The position numbers were made by a program, and so were the translations under genes. A DNA stretch of 64,000 nt. Origin: Ralstonia sp. UNC404CL21Col (GTDB lineage Bacteria > Pseudomonadota > Gammaproteobacteria > Burkholderiales > Burkholderiaceae). The first letter of the stretch is position 1. The number at the start of each line of letters is the position of its first letter. The notes beneath the pieces are model-generated. The model was given only the letters and a program-made list of their open reading frames with translations. It had not been told where the DNA came from and searched no databases. The stretch is taken from NCBI RefSeq assembly GCF_000620465.1, contig NZ_KK211140.1, positions 809,964 through 873,963 on the forward strand, given 5' to 3'. Positions 1 to 9,174 of the stretch are shown piece by piece.

Positions 1-1260
1 GACCTCTGTGCCGGTATACGCCGTCCGGGTTCCGTACTTGCGAGCATGGTTAGAGGCCAGCCGCCGCTCGCGGCGCACCGAAAAATATCGCCCGTGGTTG
101 CCTTCATCCCGATTGAGGGTCGCGAAGAGCGGCCGGAATTCGACTGCAGTAGCATGTTCATGCGCCTGCCCCGACAGCGTCTGGACCGAAAAGATCTCGT
201 AGTCGAGCGGGCGACGGCGGCTTGCCACCAAGTGAAATTCCGTGCGCCCGGGCTGAATCTCCATCCGATCGGTACGCATCGGAAAGAGGTTGACGACGGG
301 GGTGCAGAAGAGCGCAAACTGCCCTGCATCCACTTGGTTGACCAGTGCTTGTGGAGATTTCGAGAGCAGCACAACCAGCTCGGCTTCTCGGCTGTTGATT
401 CCGCGCAAGCCTGGCGCGAGGCCATTGAGCCCGAAGAAATAGAAGCGCTGCGGGCATGCAAAGTACTCGTGCACTAGGTTATGGCCGTGGAATTTGTTCC
501 AGTCCAGCGGCAATGCACTTTCTTCGGGAGCCATGCCGACACGGCTCACCGCGTTGGTTGTTACAGCATGCAAGCGCTCGCCCATGGCTCCCGGCTTGCC
601 AATCAGTACGGCACAGCCCGCGCTGTGCAGCAGCTCGAACAGGTGGGATGCAATTTGATCATTGCCGCACAGGTGGATTGGCAACGTATCCAACCCATCC
701 AACTGAGAAAAGGTGCCTTCGCCATGAAGTCGCAGCCGAAGGCGTAGCGCACCTTGAATGGTCACATGGGACGGCACATAGCGCTCCAGCCCCTGGATGT
801 CGGGCGGAATGCCAGTAAGGCGTGCCTCGGCAATCTCGATGGGCCACAGCGACAGTGGTTGTGTCGTGCGGAATTCGCATTCCGTGGCTTCCCCGGCGGG
901 CGCCCGCGCATGCAGCATCGTACCGCGCGGTACCGCCATGCCGCGCATCAATCCCCCTTCCTGATAGCTGGGGTGGAACTGCGCCACAGCAATGGCGGGG
1001 GTCGGCGCCACGTAGTTGGGATAGATGACTTCCAGCAGTCGTTGAGTAAAGCGCGGAAACTCCGCATCCAGCTTGATCTGCGTGCGTGCGGTCTGAAAGC
1101 AGAACGCCTCGATCAGCCGCTCCACATAAGGGTCGGCCACCTCGATGCCATGCATGCCCAGGCGCTTGGCTACCTTGGGGTGCTGCTTGGCGAATCCTCC
1201 CGCCAGCTCGCGCATGTAGACGAGCTCGCGGTTGTAGTAATCCAGCAGTTGCGGGTCCAT
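1..1260 (-). CDS. tssF: T6SS baseplate protein TssF (partial, 3' end outside window)
   Basis: The minus strand from the ATG at 1260 stays open to base 1, giving 420 residues that begin MDPQLLDYYNRELVYMRELA, the usual start of TssF/VasA, followed by a conserved GGFAKQHPKVAKRLGM stretch. TssF is a baseplate wedge subunit that works with TssE, TssG and TssK under the sheath in the cytoplasm. The family is roughly 600 residues, so about a third lies beyond the left edge. The start is 4 bases after the tssE stop, which indicates one transcript. Identification rests on the N-terminal motif and on its place after tssE. Confidence 0.9.
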   Translation of the reverse strand, partial: MDPQLLDYYNRELVYMRELAGGFAKQHPKVAKRLGMHGIEVADPYVERLIEAFCFQTARTQIKLDAEFPRFTQRLLEVIYPNYVAPTPAIAVAQFHPSYQEGGLMRGMAVPRGTMLHARAPAGEATECEFRTTQPLSLWPIEIAEARLTGIPPDIQGLERYVPSHVTIQGALRLRLRLHGEGTFSQLDGLDTLPIHLCGNDQIASHLFELLHSAGCAVLIGKPGAMGERLHAVTTNAVSRVGMAPEESALPLDWNKFHGHNLVHEYFACPQRFYFFGLNGLAPGLRGINSREAELVVLLSKSPQALVNQVDAGQFALFCTPVVNLFPMRTDRMEIQPGRTEFHLVASRRRPLDYEIFSVQTLSGQAHEHATAVEFRPLFATLNRDEGNHGRYFSVRRERRLASNHARKYGTRTAYTGTEV

Positions 1261-1264
1261 GGTG

Positions 1265-1786
1265 TCAGTTGGCGTGAATGGAGCGAACGTTCATTCGGCC
1301 GGTTTCCAGGTCCAGAGAACTCTGTGCGGTAAATGCCATCGGATACGGGTCCATGTGGATCAGCCCGCTGATCTCGAACACCAGCATGTTGTAGCGCATC
1401 GGGGCGTCTTCTTTGCGCAGCGGATTGACCTCCAGCGAGCCCGGAATAAGCCGCGGCTCAAAGTCCAGAATCGCCCGCCGCACAATCTTGACGATGTCGG
1501 CCCACTTGTGTCCCGACATGTAGGAGCCGGCAACCGGTGGGACCCCATAGTTGATGGCCGATGCGGCCGCCTCCGGGTATTGAACCCGTTCGATCTCATC
1601 TTCGCGATTGGTGGTGTTCAGCAGGTAGGTCAGATCGCGCTGAATGATCTCGCGCATCTGCGTGCGCTTCATGGTGTATTCCTCCGGGCCTTCGGTCTGG
1701 CGGGGCGGCGCATCATCACGCAATCGATCAAACAGCGTCGGCAGGAGTTGTGCATTGGGGCGCCGGGGCGCGCGGTACTCACTCAT
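1265..1786 (-). CDS. tssE: T6SS baseplate protein TssE (gp25-like)
   Basis: A 173-residue protein of the phage gp25/lysozyme-like baseplate family. It shows the TssE pattern RDLTYLLNTTN near residue 50, SAINYGVPPVAG near residue 77, and a C-terminal ILDFEPRLIPGSLEV segment typical of gp25 folds. TssE connects the baseplate wedges to the first sheath ring. Its start overlaps the end of tagJ by 8 bases and its end is 4 bases before tssF, so the three genes are probably translationally coupled. Confidence 0.93.
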   Translation of the reverse strand: MSEYRAPRRPNAQLLPTLFDRLRDDAPPRQTEGPEEYTMKRTQMREIIQRDLTYLLNTTNREDEIERVQYPEAAASAINYGVPPVAGSYMSGHKWADIVKIVRRAILDFEPRLIPGSLEVNPLRKEDAPMRYNMLVFEISGLIHMDPYPMAFTAQSSLDLETGRMNVRSIHAN

Positions 1787-2615
1787 CGGCGTCGCCCAAG
1801 ATCAGCGTCGACACGTCCAGCAGCCCAGCGTCACCCGCGCTCGTCATCCACGTCTTCTGGCCAAGCGCGATGATGCCGGTCTCGCCGACCTCCGACCAAT
1901 GTGTCTCGCGCGCCAATCGCAGCGCATCGCTACCGCGCTGGGAACCCGGATAGCGCACCGGCGTGAAGCCACGGTGGATAGAACCATCCGGCAGAGTGAC
2001 CGTTGCTGAGCGCCAGACCAGATCGAGTAGGCCTGTCACCGGCCCCATCTCCAGCTTGCGCATCTGCGCAAATGGCAGCCAGGCATAACGCCCGCCCAAC
2101 ACAATTTCGCAGGTCGGGCCATACCGGGTGTCGCTATCGGCAATCCAGTCAAACGAGGTGCCATTGAAAGCGCCGCCACAGTCTGACACTTCGGATAACG
2201 CTTGCTGCCGGCAATGATCCGCACCGTTCATGTCACCCGCCTCAGCGAGCGCAAGGGCATTGCGCAGCGGCGTCACCCAGTCAGGCGAGGGCAACAACCC
2301 CCCCGGCTCACGCCTGCCCTTGACGACATCGACTCGAAGCACCTCGACCCGAATCAAGTCTCGGTAAACATGCGCAGTCTGTGCAAGGTCCGGCATCAAC
2401 TGCGTTGCCACCTGCAATTGCTTGAGCGCACGCAGCCAATCTTCCATCACGCACAGCCATTGGAATAGCTGCCAACGCTCCGCAAACGCGCCAGGCTGCT
2501 GGCGCACGCGTACCTCCGCATTCTGCAGCGCCTGGGCAACCGAACCACTGTGCTGCAAAGCCGTTGCCAGACTGGATTTCAAGGCAGGCTCCAAGAGCGA
2601 GGTATCAGTCGTCAT
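1779..2615 (-). CDS. tagJ: T6SS accessory protein TagJ/ImpE-like
   Basis: A 278-residue protein with an N-terminal TPR-like helical part (QHSGSVAQALQNAEVRVRQQPG, here paraphrased as the repeat around residues 20-45) and a C-terminal ImpE domain with the signature GGRYAWLPFAQM and LRLARETHWSE. TagJ/ImpE proteins bind the TssB sheath subunit and may assist ClpV-driven sheath recycling; they are present only in some T6SS. The gene lies between the TagK-like gene and tssE, overlapping both slightly, as expected for an accessory gene of this operon. Confidence 0.85.
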   Translation of the reverse strand: MTTDTSLLEPALKSSLATALQHSGSVAQALQNAEVRVRQQPGAFAERWQLFQWLCVMEDWLRALKQLQVATQLMPDLAQTAHVYRDLIRVEVLRVDVVKGRREPGGLLPSPDWVTPLRNALALAEAGDMNGADHCRQQALSEVSDCGGAFNGTSFDWIADSDTRYGPTCEIVLGGRYAWLPFAQMRKLEMGPVTGLLDLVWRSATVTLPDGSIHRGFTPVRYPGSQRGSDALRLARETHWSEVGETGIIALGQKTWMTSAGDAGLLDVSTLILGDADE

Positions 2616-3186
2616 GGGAATTCGGCTCCTGTGGTTGTGCCGGGGCAGGGTGATAGGCGCTGTCCATCGACACGAGGTGATGCTCGCGCTTTGTCAACGC
2701 CGCCTTGATGCCACGCCGGTCGGGTACAGGGATGTCACCCGCAAAGAGGTGCAGCACGTCCGGCATGGCGGGCGCCGCAAACAAGGGAGCACCGAGCGAA
2801 TCGGGTCCGCCGATCAGGCTTTCGATACGTGTTGGACCTGCTAGTAGATCCAACAGGCTCGCGTCCTTGGCGGAGGCGTCTGCTGGCATCGGGTCGTCCG
2901 TGTGGCCAGCAGGCTGCACAAGCTCTCCCTTGGGCGAGGCCAGATACCAGTTGACCTTTGCCAGCTCGGGGTTGCGCAGTACGGCCGCGGCTTCACGGCT
3001 GAGTACCGCCAGAACATCAGTGGATTCAGCCGCTGCATCCGGCACAGCGGGGAGGGGCGTCGCGCTATTGGTGCGCAAGATCGAGAACGGGTCATCCACA
3101 CAGCCCTTCCAAGGGGAAGCCTCACTTGTTGGCACCAAGTCGTCGAGGTTTCCACCCGTTGAAGAATGGCGTTGCTGGTTGCTCAT
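2605..3186 (-). CDS. TagK-like T6SS-associated protein
   Basis: First gene of the leftward T6SS operon. From the ATG at 3186 (MSNQQRHSS) it encodes 193 residues; an in-frame GTG at 3201 would add five. The N-terminal half is polar and probably disordered (Ser, Asp, Pro). The C-terminal half has DLLAGPTRIESLIGG, MPDVLHLFAGD and LTKREHHLVSMDSAY, which I recall as features of the TagK domain of Burkholderiales T6SS clusters. The role of TagK is not well established. The end overlaps the tagJ start by 11 bases. The family assignment is from memory and moderate in confidence. Confidence 0.6.
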   Translation of the reverse strand: MSNQQRHSSTGGNLDDLVPTSEASPWKGCVDDPFSILRTNSATPLPAVPDAAAESTDVLAVLSREAAAVLRNPELAKVNWYLASPKGELVQPAGHTDDPMPADASAKDASLLDLLAGPTRIESLIGGPDSLGAPLFAAPAMPDVLHLFAGDIPVPDRRGIKAALTKREHHLVSMDSAYHPAPAQPQEPNSHDD

Positions 3187-3632
3187 GATATCCGCGCCCA
3201 CTTTTTCTCAGAAAAACGGCGCCGATCATAGACGCAAACCACCGAATAGAGGAATGCATCACAAAAAATATGATTTTCTGATTTAGAAAATCAGAATTAA
3301 ATGTAATTGGTGGTTTGGTGTTCTTTTTTATTGTATTGGATTGGTTGTTGTGAGCATTCCTGATTTAGTCAATGACCTCGGTATTTGTATCTGTAAAAGC
3401 TTGTGCTATTGGTGTCGGTGCGGTGGGTATTAGTCAAATTTTTACGAGTGTTATGGGCTGACGCGACTACCGGTTCCACTGGGTATGTGGAGAATCATTG
3501 ATTGTAAATAGTTGTGCCTATTTTTAGAGAATTAATTCGGTTGCTTTATTTTGTTTTCATCCAATAACATAAATAAAGGGAGTGATTTATCGGCTGCATT
3601 GCGATGCGGGCTGGACCTATAAATAAGAAAAC
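3187..3632. promoter_or_regulatory. AT-rich divergent promoter region of the T6SS operons
   Basis: This 446-base gap separates the leftward tagK-tagJ-tssE-tssF operon from the rightward tssH operon. It is strikingly AT-rich against the GC-rich genes on either side, with runs such as TTCTTTTTTATTGTATTGG near 3320-3340 and ATTAATTCGG near 3531-3540. I see no convincing sigma-54 (-24/-12) or perfect sigma-70 element and no gene. Such AT-rich spacers are typical places for H-NS-type silencing and for promoters of acquired or tightly controlled clusters; this role is inferred. Confidence 0.6.
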
Positions 3633-6338
3633 ATGGACATTTCACGTCAGGCCCTGTTTGGTCGGTTAAATCCGACGCTTTTCAAGGCGATTGAAAGCGC
3701 CACCGCTTTCTGCAAGCTGCGCGGCAACCCGTATGTCGAACTCGTACACTGGCTGCATCAGCTGGTGCACGCCCCGGACGGAGACATGCAGCGTTTGTTG
3801 CGGCACGCCGGAGCAGACCTCCAGGCATTGGAGTCCGATCTTGCGCGCGCACTGTCGGCGTTGCCCGCCGGCGCCACGTCTATCAGCGACTTCTCCTTCC
3901 AGATCGAATCCGCCGTCGAGCGCGCCTGGGTCTACGCCACTTTGGCGTTCGCAGACGACCGCGTGCGCGGTGCCTATCTGCTGACCGCACTCCTCAAGAC
4001 CCCAGAACTTCGCCGCACGGTGCTGGGCATCTCGCCCCAGTTTGCGAAAGTGCGTGCGGACGATCTGGTAGAGACCATTTCCGCCCTGGTCGCGCAGTCC
4101 CCCGAAAGTACCGAAGCCGCCTACGACCGCAGCGGCCTGGCACTGGCGGTCCCAGGTGAGGCCAACAAAGCCATGTCTCCTGGCGCTTCGGGCAAAGGCG
4201 CCCTGGACCAGTACTGCCGAGACCTAACCGAAGACGCTCGCGCCGGCCGTCTCGATCCCGTCATTGGCCGCAAGCACGAAATCCGCACCATGACGGACAT
4301 TCTGTTGCGCCGCCGTCAGAACAATCCACTGATCACAGGCGAAGCCGGTGTCGGCAAGACCGCCGTGGTCGAGGGCCTGGCGCAAGCCATCGCTTCCGGC
4401 GAGGTCCCACCGAGCCTCGCCGATGTGCGCCTGTTGAGTCTGGATGTCGGTGCATTGCTGGCCGGCGCCAGCATGAAGGGCGAATTCGAAGCGCGCCTCA
4501 AGGGTGTGCTGGAGGAGGCTGCCAAATCGGCCAATCCGATCATCCTGTTTGTCGACGAAGCCCACACGCTCATGGGTGCGGGCGGCCAAGCCGGCACGGG
4601 CGACGCCGCCAACCTGCTCAAGCCCGCGCTCGCGCGGGGCGCACTGCGCACGATCGGCGCCACCACGTGGAGCGAATACAAGCGCCATATCGAGAAAGAT
4701 CCTGCGCTCACACGCCGCTTCCAGGTTCTGCAAGTCATGGAGCCACAGGAAGCCAACGCCGTCACCATGGTGCGCGGCCTGGTACCGACCTTTGAAACGC
4801 ACCACAAGGTGCTGATCCGCGATGAAGCCGTGCGCGCCGCCGTCAAGCTCTCGAATCGCTACATCCCCTCGCGCCAGTTGCCGGACAAGGCCATCAGCCT
4901 GCTCGACACCGCCTGCGCGCGCGTGGCCCTCTCGTTACACGCACCGCCCGCCGCCGTTGAGCTGCCACGCCAGCGCCTGGCTGCCGTCGAGGCCGAGGCA
5001 GCGCTGCTGGCCAAGGAAGCGGCCTTCGGCAGACAGGACAACCGCCGCGTCGCTGACGTGGAGAACACGGTCCGCGAGATCAAGACGGAGCTTGCCCAGA
5101 CCGAAGCACGCTGGCAGCAAGAGGCCGCATTGGCAACCGGCGTACTCGCGCAACGTCAGGCCATTGTCGAGTCCTTGGCTGCGGGCACGGAAGATGCGGC
5201 CCGCGCAGCGTTGATGGCGTTGGAATCCGAACTGGCATCCGCGCAAGGCGAGACGCCGCTTCTGTATACCGAGGTGGATGAAGCCGTCGTCGCGGCCATC
5301 GTGGCGGACTGGACGGGCATCCCCGTCACCCGCATGGTGGCCGACGAAGTCGTGACCGTGATGGCGCTACCGCAAACGCTCGCTGCCCGCGTCATCGGCC
5401 AGGACCACGCCTTGGTCCAACTGGGCGAACGCATCCAGACCGCCCGTGCCCAGCTGACCGACCCGAACAAGCCCGTGGGTGTGTTCCTGCTGGTCGGGCC
5501 CTCTGGTGTCGGCAAGACCGAGACTGCGCTGGCACTGGCCGATGCGCTCTACGGTGGCGAGCAGAACCTCATCACCATCAACCTCTCCGAATTCCAGGAG
5601 TCGCACACGGTCTCCACGCTCAAGGGCGCGCCGCCGGGCTACGTGGGCTACGGCGAGGGCGGTGTGCTGACGGAAGCAGTGCGCCGCCGCCCCTACAGCG
5701 TCGTGCTGCTCGATGAGGTCGAGAAAGCCCACCCCGACGTGCACGAAGTCTTCTACCAAGTCTTCGACAAGGGCTATATGGAAGACGGGGAAGGGCGCCA
5801 CATCGACTTCAAGAACACCATCCTGCTGCTGACGAGCAATGCCGGTTCGGACCTGCTGAGCAGCCTCTGCGATGACCCAACGTTGATGCCCGAGCCCGCC
5901 GCGCTGCGCGATGCGTTGATGCCCGAGCTGCGCAAGGTGTTTCCGGCAGCGTTTTTGGGCCGCCTGGTGGTGGTGCCGTATCTGCCGCTTGCGGCAGAGA
6001 ACCTCGGCCGGATCGTACGCCTGCACCTCGACCGCGTGGTCACCCGCACGCGTGAGCAGCACGATATTGCGCTCACTTATGGCGACGCCGTGGTGTCACA
6101 CATCGTCGAGCGCTGCCCGTTAGGGGAGACCGGTGCCCGCAAGCTCATCAGCTTCATCGAGCAAGTCATTCAGCCGCAACTGGCCAAGCTCTGGCTGGGG
6201 GCGCTCGCCGAGAAGCGCCAACTGCTGGCCATCGACATCCACTTAGCCGAGGGTGACAGCGCTGAATTGCTCTACCACCCCGAATACCTTCCCGGCCGTA
6301 CCACCACTCCGGCGATTCCCGCAGCCGAACCGGCCTGA
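3633..6338 (+). CDS. tssH: T6SS sheath-recycling ATPase ClpV (TssH)
   Basis: A 901-residue AAA+ unfoldase of the ClpB/ClpV type. It has an N-terminal double Clp-N domain (about residues 1-160), a first AAA module with Walker A GEAGVGKT (236-243) and Walker B ILFVDEAHT, a coiled middle segment (about 420-520), and a second AAA module with Walker A GPSGVGKT (near 622-629) and Walker B VVLLDEVEKAHPD. ClpV disassembles contracted TssB-TssC sheaths in the cytoplasm. Its place directly before tssB and tssC separates it from a general ClpB. It is the first gene of the rightward operon. Confidence 0.96.
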   Translation: MDISRQALFGRLNPTLFKAIESATAFCKLRGNPYVELVHWLHQLVHAPDGDMQRLLRHAGADLQALESDLARALSALPAGATSISDFSFQIESAVERAWVYATLAFADDRVRGAYLLTALLKTPELRRTVLGISPQFAKVRADDLVETISALVAQSPESTEAAYDRSGLALAVPGEANKAMSPGASGKGALDQYCRDLTEDARAGRLDPVIGRKHEIRTMTDILLRRRQNNPLITGEAGVGKTAVVEGLAQAIASGEVPPSLADVRLLSLDVGALLAGASMKGEFEARLKGVLEEAAKSANPIILFVDEAHTLMGAGGQAGTGDAANLLKPALARGALRTIGATTWSEYKRHIEKDPALTRRFQVLQVMEPQEANAVTMVRGLVPTFETHHKVLIRDEAVRAAVKLSNRYIPSRQLPDKAISLLDTACARVALSLHAPPAAVELPRQRLAAVEAEAALLAKEAAFGRQDNRRVADVENTVREIKTELAQTEARWQQEAALATGVLAQRQAIVESLAAGTEDAARAALMALESELASAQGETPLLYTEVDEAVVAAIVADWTGIPVTRMVADEVVTVMALPQTLAARVIGQDHALVQLGERIQTARAQLTDPNKPVGVFLLVGPSGVGKTETALALADALYGGEQNLITINLSEFQESHTVSTLKGAPPGYVGYGEGGVLTEAVRRRPYSVVLLDEVEKAHPDVHEVFYQVFDKGYMEDGEGRHIDFKNTILLLTSNAGSDLLSSLCDDPTLMPEPAALRDALMPELRKVFPAAFLGRLVVVPYLPLAAENLGRIVRLHLDRVVTRTREQHDIALTYGDAVVSHIVERCPLGETGARKLISFIEQVIQPQLAKLWLGALAEKRQLLAIDIHLAEGDSAELLYHPEYLPGRTTTPAIPAAEPA

Positions 6339-6385
6339 GGCCGTGCGGCACCTCAACCCTTCCATGTAACCCACTGGGGAGATTC

Positions 6386-6925
6386 ATGTCTGTTGTGAAC
6401 AGCTCGCAGAAATTCATCGCACGTAACCGCGCGCCGCGTGTGCAGATCGAGTACGACGTCGAAGTGTATGGCTCGGAAAAGCGCATCGAGTTGCCCTTCG
6501 TCATGGGCGTGCTGGCCGACCTCTCGGGCAAGCCCGCCGAGCCGTTGCCGCCGGTGGCCGACCGCAAGTTCCTCGAAATCGACATTGACAACTTCGACGA
6601 GCGCATGAAGGCCATGAAGCCGCGCGTGGCGTTTGCCGTGAACAACACGCTCACGGGCGAAGGTCAACTGATGGTCGACATGACCTTCGAGAGCATCGAA
6701 GACTTCTCGCCCGCTGCCGTGGCCGGCAAGGTCGATGCGCTCAAGCAACTGCTCGAGGCCCGCACGCAACTGGCGAACCTGCAGACCTACATGGATGGCA
6801 AGTCCGGCGCCGAGTCGCTCATCAACCAACTTCTGCAAGACCCGGCCCTGCTGCAAGCGCTGGCCAAGGCGCCGAAGTCCGAACCTGCCCAAGTCCCAGC
6901 GGGCGCTGACTCGGCCGAGTCCTGA
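6386..6925 (+). CDS. tssB: T6SS contractile sheath small subunit TssB (VipA)
   Basis: A 179-residue protein with the VipA/TssB signature: N-terminal SQKFIARNRAPRVQIEYDV, ELPFVMGVLADLSG near residue 38, and a C-terminal helical part (KVDALKQLLEARTQLANLQ) that contacts TssC. TssB and TssC polymerise into the cytoplasmic contractile sheath. A GGGGAG ribosome site lies 6 bases before the ATG. It sits 47 bases after tssH. Confidence 0.96.
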   Translation: MSVVNSSQKFIARNRAPRVQIEYDVEVYGSEKRIELPFVMGVLADLSGKPAEPLPPVADRKFLEIDIDNFDERMKAMKPRVAFAVNNTLTGEGQLMVDMTFESIEDFSPAAVAGKVDALKQLLEARTQLANLQTYMDGKSGAESLINQLLQDPALLQALAKAPKSEPAQVPAGADSAES

Positions 6926-6974
6926 ATTACGCGGTTTCGCGCCTTCCTGAATTCCACCTTTGAGCGAACAATCC

Positions 6975-8468
6975 ATGGCTTCCGCACAACAACGTCAAGA
7001 ACAGACCGTCGCAACGGTTGATCAGTCGGACTTCGCGTCGCTAATCAACCGCGAGTTCTCCCCCAAGACCGACCAGGCACGCGAGGCTGTCGACCTGGCC
7101 GTCCGCACGCTGGCCGAGCAGGCACTGGCCAGCACCTTTACGATGAGCGACGATGCCTACAAGAGCATCGAAGCCATCATCGGCGCGATCGATAAGAAGC
7201 TCTCCGAGCAGATCAACCTGATCCTGCACCATGAAGACTTCCAGAAGCTGGAATCCGCTTGGCGTGGCCTGCATCACCTGGTGTCGAACACCGAGACGGA
7301 TGAGAAGCTGCGCATCCGCGTGATGGACGTGTCCAAGGAAGAACTGCGCCGCACGCTGCGCCGCTACAAGGGCATCGGTTGGGACCAAAGCCCGCTCTTC
7401 AAGCGCCTCTACGAAGAAGAATACGGTCAGCTGGGCGGCGAGCCCTACGGCTGCCTAGTCGCCGATTACTACTTCGACCACACCCCGCCCGATGTGGAAC
7501 TGCTGAGCTCGATGGCCAAGATCTCGGCTGCGGCGCACGCGCCGTTCATCGCAGGCGCTTCGCCGTCGGTGCTGCAGATGAACTCGTGGCAAGAGCTGGC
7601 CAACCCGCGCGATCTGTCCAAGATCTTCCAGAACTTGGAATACGCACCGTGGAACGCGCTGCGCAACTCGGAAGACGCCCGCTACGTCGGCCTGGCCATG
7701 CCGCGCTTCCTGTCGCGCCTGCCGTATGGCATCAACACCAACCCGGTGGATGCCTTCGACTTTGAAGAAGACACGGATGGCGCTGACCACCGCAAGTACG
7801 TGTGGAGCAACGCGGCCTACGCCATGGCGGTCAACATCAACCGCTCGTTCAAGCAATATGGCTGGTGCACGCTGATCCGCGGCGTGGAGAGCGGCGGCGT
7901 GGTCGAGAACCTGCCGTGCCACACCTTCCCGACGGACGACGGCGGTATCGACATGAAGTGCCCGACCGAGATAGCCATCTCGGACCGCCGCGAAGCCGAG
8001 CTGTCGAAGAACGGTTTCATCTCGCTGGTGCATCGCAAGAACACCAACTACGCCGCCTTCATCGGTGCGCAGTCGCTGCAAAAGCCGGCGGAGTACTACG
8101 ATGCCGATGCCACGGCCAACGCCAACCTGTCGGCACGCCTGCCGTACCTGTTCGCCTGCTCGCGCTTCGCGCACTACCTGAAGTGCATCGTGCGCGACAA
8201 GATCGGCGCGTTCAAGGAGCGCGAAGACATGCAGCGCTGGTTGAACGAATGGATCATGAACTACGTGGATGCCGACCCGGCAAACTCCTCGCAAGACACC
8301 AAGGCACGCCGCCCGCTGGCTGCCGCTGAAGTGGTGGTGGAAGAGCAGGAAGGCAACCCGGGCTTCTATAGCGCCAAGTTCTTCTTGCGCCCTCACTTCC
8401 AGCTCGAAGGCTTGACCGTGTCGCTGCGCCTGGTGGCACGCCTGCCATCGGTCAAGGAAGCTGCGTAA
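6975..8468 (+). CDS. tssC: T6SS contractile sheath large subunit TssC (VipB)
   Basis: About 497 residues with the VipB hallmarks: EAIIGAIDKKLSEQINLILH (near 67), SAWRGLHHLV (near 95), GINTNPVDAF and the C-terminal FFLRPHFQLEGL. It forms the sheath with TssB. The ATG at 6975 is chosen; an in-frame TTG at 6960 would add MSEQS, and neither has a strong ribosome site. The length fits the family. It follows tssB by about 50 bases. Confidence 0.95.
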   Translation: MASAQQRQEQTVATVDQSDFASLINREFSPKTDQAREAVDLAVRTLAEQALASTFTMSDDAYKSIEAIIGAIDKKLSEQINLILHHEDFQKLESAWRGLHHLVSNTETDEKLRIRVMDVSKEELRRTLRRYKGIGWDQSPLFKRLYEEEYGQLGGEPYGCLVADYYFDHTPPDVELLSSMAKISAAAHAPFIAGASPSVLQMNSWQELANPRDLSKIFQNLEYAPWNALRNSEDARYVGLAMPRFLSRLPYGINTNPVDAFDFEEDTDGADHRKYVWSNAAYAMAVNINRSFKQYGWCTLIRGVESGGVVENLPCHTFPTDDGGIDMKCPTEIAISDRREAELSKNGFISLVHRKNTNYAAFIGAQSLQKPAEYYDADATANANLSARLPYLFACSRFAHYLKCIVRDKIGAFKEREDMQRWLNEWIMNYVDADPANSSQDTKARRPLAAAEVVVEEQEGNPGFYSAKFFLRPHFQLEGLTVSLRLVARLPSVKEAA

Positions 8469-8508
8469 GCCAAGACCCCCTCAATTTCAACCAAAACCGT
8501 ATCTCTCT

Positions 8509-8526
8509 GGCCTGTATCCGCAGGCC
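8509..8526 (+). promoter_or_regulatory. Hairpin upstream of hcp
   Basis: In the 113-base tssC-hcp spacer, GGCCTG and CAGGCC form a perfect 6-bp stem around TATCCG. It has no U-tract directly after it, so it looks more like an mRNA processing or stabilising structure than a terminator. hcp then has a strong AAGGAG ribosome site at 8570. Confidence 0.45.
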
Positions 8527-8581
8527 CGTGGGGGACTGTTTCGGCTTTTTGCTGTACCGCTAACAATCAAGGAGCTTTGCA

Positions 8582-9067
8582 ATGGCACAGGACATCTTCC
8601 TGAAGATCAATGGCATCGATGGCGAATCGCAAGACGCGTCGCACAAGAACGAAGTGGAAGTGCTCAACTGGAGCTGGAAGATCGAGCAGCTCTCGACCAT
8701 GCACTCGGGCAGTGGCGGCGGCGCTGGTAAGGCCACCGTGTCGGATCTCACCTTCGAGCATCACATCGACCGCGCCTCGCCCAACCTGATGAAGTACTGC
8801 CTGACCGGCAAGCACATCGACCAGGCCACGCTAGTGGTGCGCGAGGCTGGCGGCAACCCGCTGGAGTTCCTGAAGATCACGATGAGCGATGTGCTCGTAA
8901 CACAAGTGGCGCCGGGTGGCTCCACTGACGACAAGGTGCGTTCACGCGAAATCGTGTCGCTGTCGTTTGCCAAGGTCAAGCAAGAGTACGTCGTGCAGAA
9001 CGCCCAAGGTGGCAGCGGCGGCGCTGTGACGGCTGGGTACGACATCAAGGGTAATAAGGAAGCTTGA
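8582..9067 (+). CDS. hcp: T6SS inner tube protein Hcp (TssD)
   Basis: A 161-residue Hcp-family protein. It starts MAQDIFLKINGIDGESQD and shows the typical SWKIEQLSTMHSGSGGGAGK, TFEHHIDRASPNLMKYCLTG and ITMSDVLVTQVAPGG motifs. Hexameric Hcp rings stack into the tube that is expelled with the VgrG-PAAR tip. It has a near-consensus AAGGAG ribosome site and is flanked by mRNA hairpins on both sides, which suggests that its expression is set apart from that of its operon partners. Confidence 0.97.
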   Translation: MAQDIFLKINGIDGESQDASHKNEVEVLNWSWKIEQLSTMHSGSGGGAGKATVSDLTFEHHIDRASPNLMKYCLTGKHIDQATLVVREAGGNPLEFLKITMSDVLVTQVAPGGSTDDKVRSREIVSLSFAKVKQEYVVQNAQGGSGGAVTAGYDIKGNKEA

Positions 9068-9073
9068 TGAACC

Positions 9074-9105
9074 TCGCCCGTCTGTCGTCGTTGACGGACG
9101 GGCGA
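9074..9105 (+). promoter_or_regulatory. Strong hairpin just after hcp
   Basis: Seven bases after the hcp stop, TCGCCCGTCTGTC (9074-9086) pairs with GACGGACGGGCGA (9093-9105), a 13-bp stem with one wobble pair and a 6-base loop. No U-tract follows, so complete termination is unlikely. It could protect the hcp message from 3' decay or reduce read-through into vgrG. A second hairpin, ACAGCAC/GTGCTGT, lies at 9127-9146. Confidence 0.6.
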
Positions 9106-9174
9106 TCCCAAGCGCAGCAGAAAACCACAGCACGTCAATGTGCTGTTGAGGTGTTCGAAAGAGGGTAGGGAACA

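Noticed and set aside
3187..3632. Sigma-54 promoters for the T6SS
   Set aside because: Looked for TGGCA-N7-TTGC forms; only partial TTGCT or GG matches with wrong spacing were seen.
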